From Leekyejoonella antrihumi (lineage in GTDB: Bacteria; Actinomycetota; Actinomycetes; Actinomycetales; Dermatophilaceae), in NCBI RefSeq assembly GCF_007845645.1, contig NZ_VCQV01000013.1:1-54865 (forward strand): 54,865 nucleotides of DNA. The letters run 5' to 3'. Positions 53,877-54,865 of the stretch are shown one piece after another; the first letter of the stretch is position 1, and the number at the start of each line of letters is the position of its first letter. Under the pieces are notes generated by a model. The model did not search any database. It saw only the letters and a list, made by a program, of their open reading frames with translations, and was not told the DNA's origin. A program made the translations under genes and the position numbers.

Positions 53877-54806
53877 ATGATCGAGGCCAATCAGCTGTCC
53901 AAGACGTATGGTGACAAGGTCGCGGTCGACTCCCTCACCTTCACCGTCGAGCCGGGCAAGGTGACCGGATTCCTCGGCCCGAACGGCGCCGGCAAGTCCA
54001 CGACCATGCGGCTGATCCTTGGTCTGGACCGCCCCACCTCCGGCTGGGTGACCGTCAACGGCAAGGCGTACGCCGATCACCCGCGGCCGATGGCCGAGGT
54101 CGGGGCGCTGCTGGAGGCGCGGGCGATGCACACGTCGCGAACTGCGTACAACCACCTGCGCGCGCTCGCCGCGACCCACGGCATCTCGAACCAGCGGGTG
54201 CAGGAGGTGATCGACCTGGTCGGCCTCGGCGAAGTCGCCCGCAAGCGCACCGGCGGCTTCTCACTCGGCATGGGACAGCGCCTGGGAATCGCCTGCGCCC
54301 TCCTCGGAGATCCCCGCACCGTGATTCTGGACGAGCCGGTGAATGGGCTCGACCCGGAAGGGGTTCGATGGGTTCGTGACCTGCTGCGCAATCTGTGCTC
54401 CGAGGGACGCACGGTCTTCCTGTCCAGCCACCTGATGAGTGAGATGGCAATGACCGCCGACCAGCTGATCATCATCGGACACGGGCGGCTGATCGCGGAC
54501 ATGTCCCTGGAGGAGCTGATCGCGTCGGTCGGCGCCGACCGGGTGCGGGTGCGCACTCCCGACCCGGATGCCCTGACCAGAGCCCTCGCCGGCCCGCACG
54601 TCAAGGTGTCCAGCGAGGAGACCGGGGTGCTGGAGGTGCAAGGACTGCCGGCGCCACGAATTGGCGAGCTCGCCTCGCAGCACGGCGCCGTGCTGCACGA
54701 GCTGACGCCACTGCGCGCCTCCCTCGAGGAGGCCTACATGGACATGACCAAGGACGCGGTCGAGTACCACGCCATATCCACCACTACATCCCAGGACGCA
54801 GCATGA
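53877..54806 (+). CDS. ABC transporter ATP-binding protein, CcmA/DrrA type
   Basis: This 309-residue ATPase probably drives export through a separate permease, which would be encoded beyond the window edge. Walker A is GFLGPNGAGKSTTMRLIL (about 32-49). The signature is SLGMGQRLGIA, Walker B VILDEPVNGLDPEG and the switch His FLSSHLMSEM. A C-terminal regulatory domain of about 90 residues (DRVRVRTPDPDALTRALAGP) is typical of DrrA-like exporters. The ATG at 53877 gives MIEANQLSKTYGD. A family B repeat begins 6 bases after the stop. Confidence 0.9.
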   Translation: MIEANQLSKTYGDKVAVDSLTFTVEPGKVTGFLGPNGAGKSTTMRLILGLDRPTSGWVTVNGKAYADHPRPMAEVGALLEARAMHTSRTAYNHLRALAATHGISNQRVQEVIDLVGLGEVARKRTGGFSLGMGQRLGIACALLGDPRTVILDEPVNGLDPEGVRWVRDLLRNLCSEGRTVFLSSHLMSEMAMTADQLIIIGHGRLIADMSLEELIASVGADRVRVRTPDPDALTRALAGPHVKVSSEETGVLEVQGLPAPRIGELASQHGAVLHELTPLRASLEEAYMDMTKDAVEYHAISTTTSQDAA

Positions 54807-54812
54807 AAAGCA

Positions 54813-54865
54813 GCCCCACAAAGTTCTCCGCTCGCCAGCTCGCTTCGATACTTTGCGAGGACCCC
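54813..54865. repeat. palindromic repeat, family B, covarying copy at the window edge
   Basis: This copy follows the ABC ATPase stop. Its arms are CAAAGT (54819-54824) and ACTTTG (54850-54855). Both arms differ from the CGAAGT/ACTTCG of the other copies by changes that keep the pairing. It runs off the window in GAGGACCCC. Confidence 0.8.

Overview
The window is high-GC DNA from a mycothiol-using actinobacterium, most likely a member of Micrococcales near Dermacoccaceae or Intrasporangiaceae. The evidence is gene content and order: guaB3-guaB-rsdA-sigD, a groES-groEL1 pair with a CIRCE element and a His-rich GroEL tail, mca (mycothiol conjugate amidase) with a DUF4307-like gene and greA, and a tsaD-rimI-tsaB-tsaE-alr-nnrE/D-acpS-glmS cluster. 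The family assignment is inference from gene content alone.

Layout. 1-570 is the end of an IS1380-like element that has cut a SURF1-family gene (569-804). 1011-4546 encodes a heterodimeric ABC exporter whose two nucleotide-binding domains are degenerate in complementary ways. 4551-5725 is a DUF559-type nuclease-like gene flanked by palindromic repeats. 5739-9147 encodes a GMC oxidoreductase and an aldehyde dehydrogenase. 9148-13222 is an accessory stretch: about 1 kb of decayed or AT-richer DNA, then four tandem paralogous genes of unknown function (10161-13060). These four are the best candidate for an undescribed system. 13223-19979 holds housekeeping and stress genes: guaB3, guaB, sigD-rsdA and groES-groEL. 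20086-21679 is a TetR-controlled dehydrogenase/epimerase unit with large palindromic operators. 21865-25475 holds an atypical PRPP-synthetase homologue, a THUMP-like methyltransferase and a glycoside hydrolase family 3 lipoprotein.

25505-35084 is one long minus-strand block. In transcription order it runs glmS, acpS, nnrE/D, a decayed two-gene nucleotidyltransferase module, alr, an alpha/beta hydrolase, tsaE, tsaB, rimI, tsaD. It links cell-wall precursor supply, cofactor repair and tRNA t6A synthesis. coaA lies opposite, and its 3' end carries tandem 63-bp repeats. 37041-41966 carries an ECF42-like sigma factor with its DGPF/YCII partner, an HD-domain protein, an AraC-regulated short-chain dehydrogenase and a membrane protein. 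42086-45274 has a secreted transglycosylase-like protein, a TetR regulator and a PIN-PhoH protein. 45513-47777 is a compact envelope-stress unit: an ECF sigma factor, a zinc-type anti-sigma factor, a lipoprotein and a membrane protein, with two near-identical ECF promoters. 47798-54865 holds uppS, a hemolysin III homologue, mca, greA, metB and the ATPase of an ABC exporter.

Three families of intergenic palindromic repeats were found, mostly touching gene 3' ends. The word GCATAC/GTATGC is unusually frequent across the core genes (about 50 copies counted by eye) and absent from the 9.15-13.2 kb accessory stretch.
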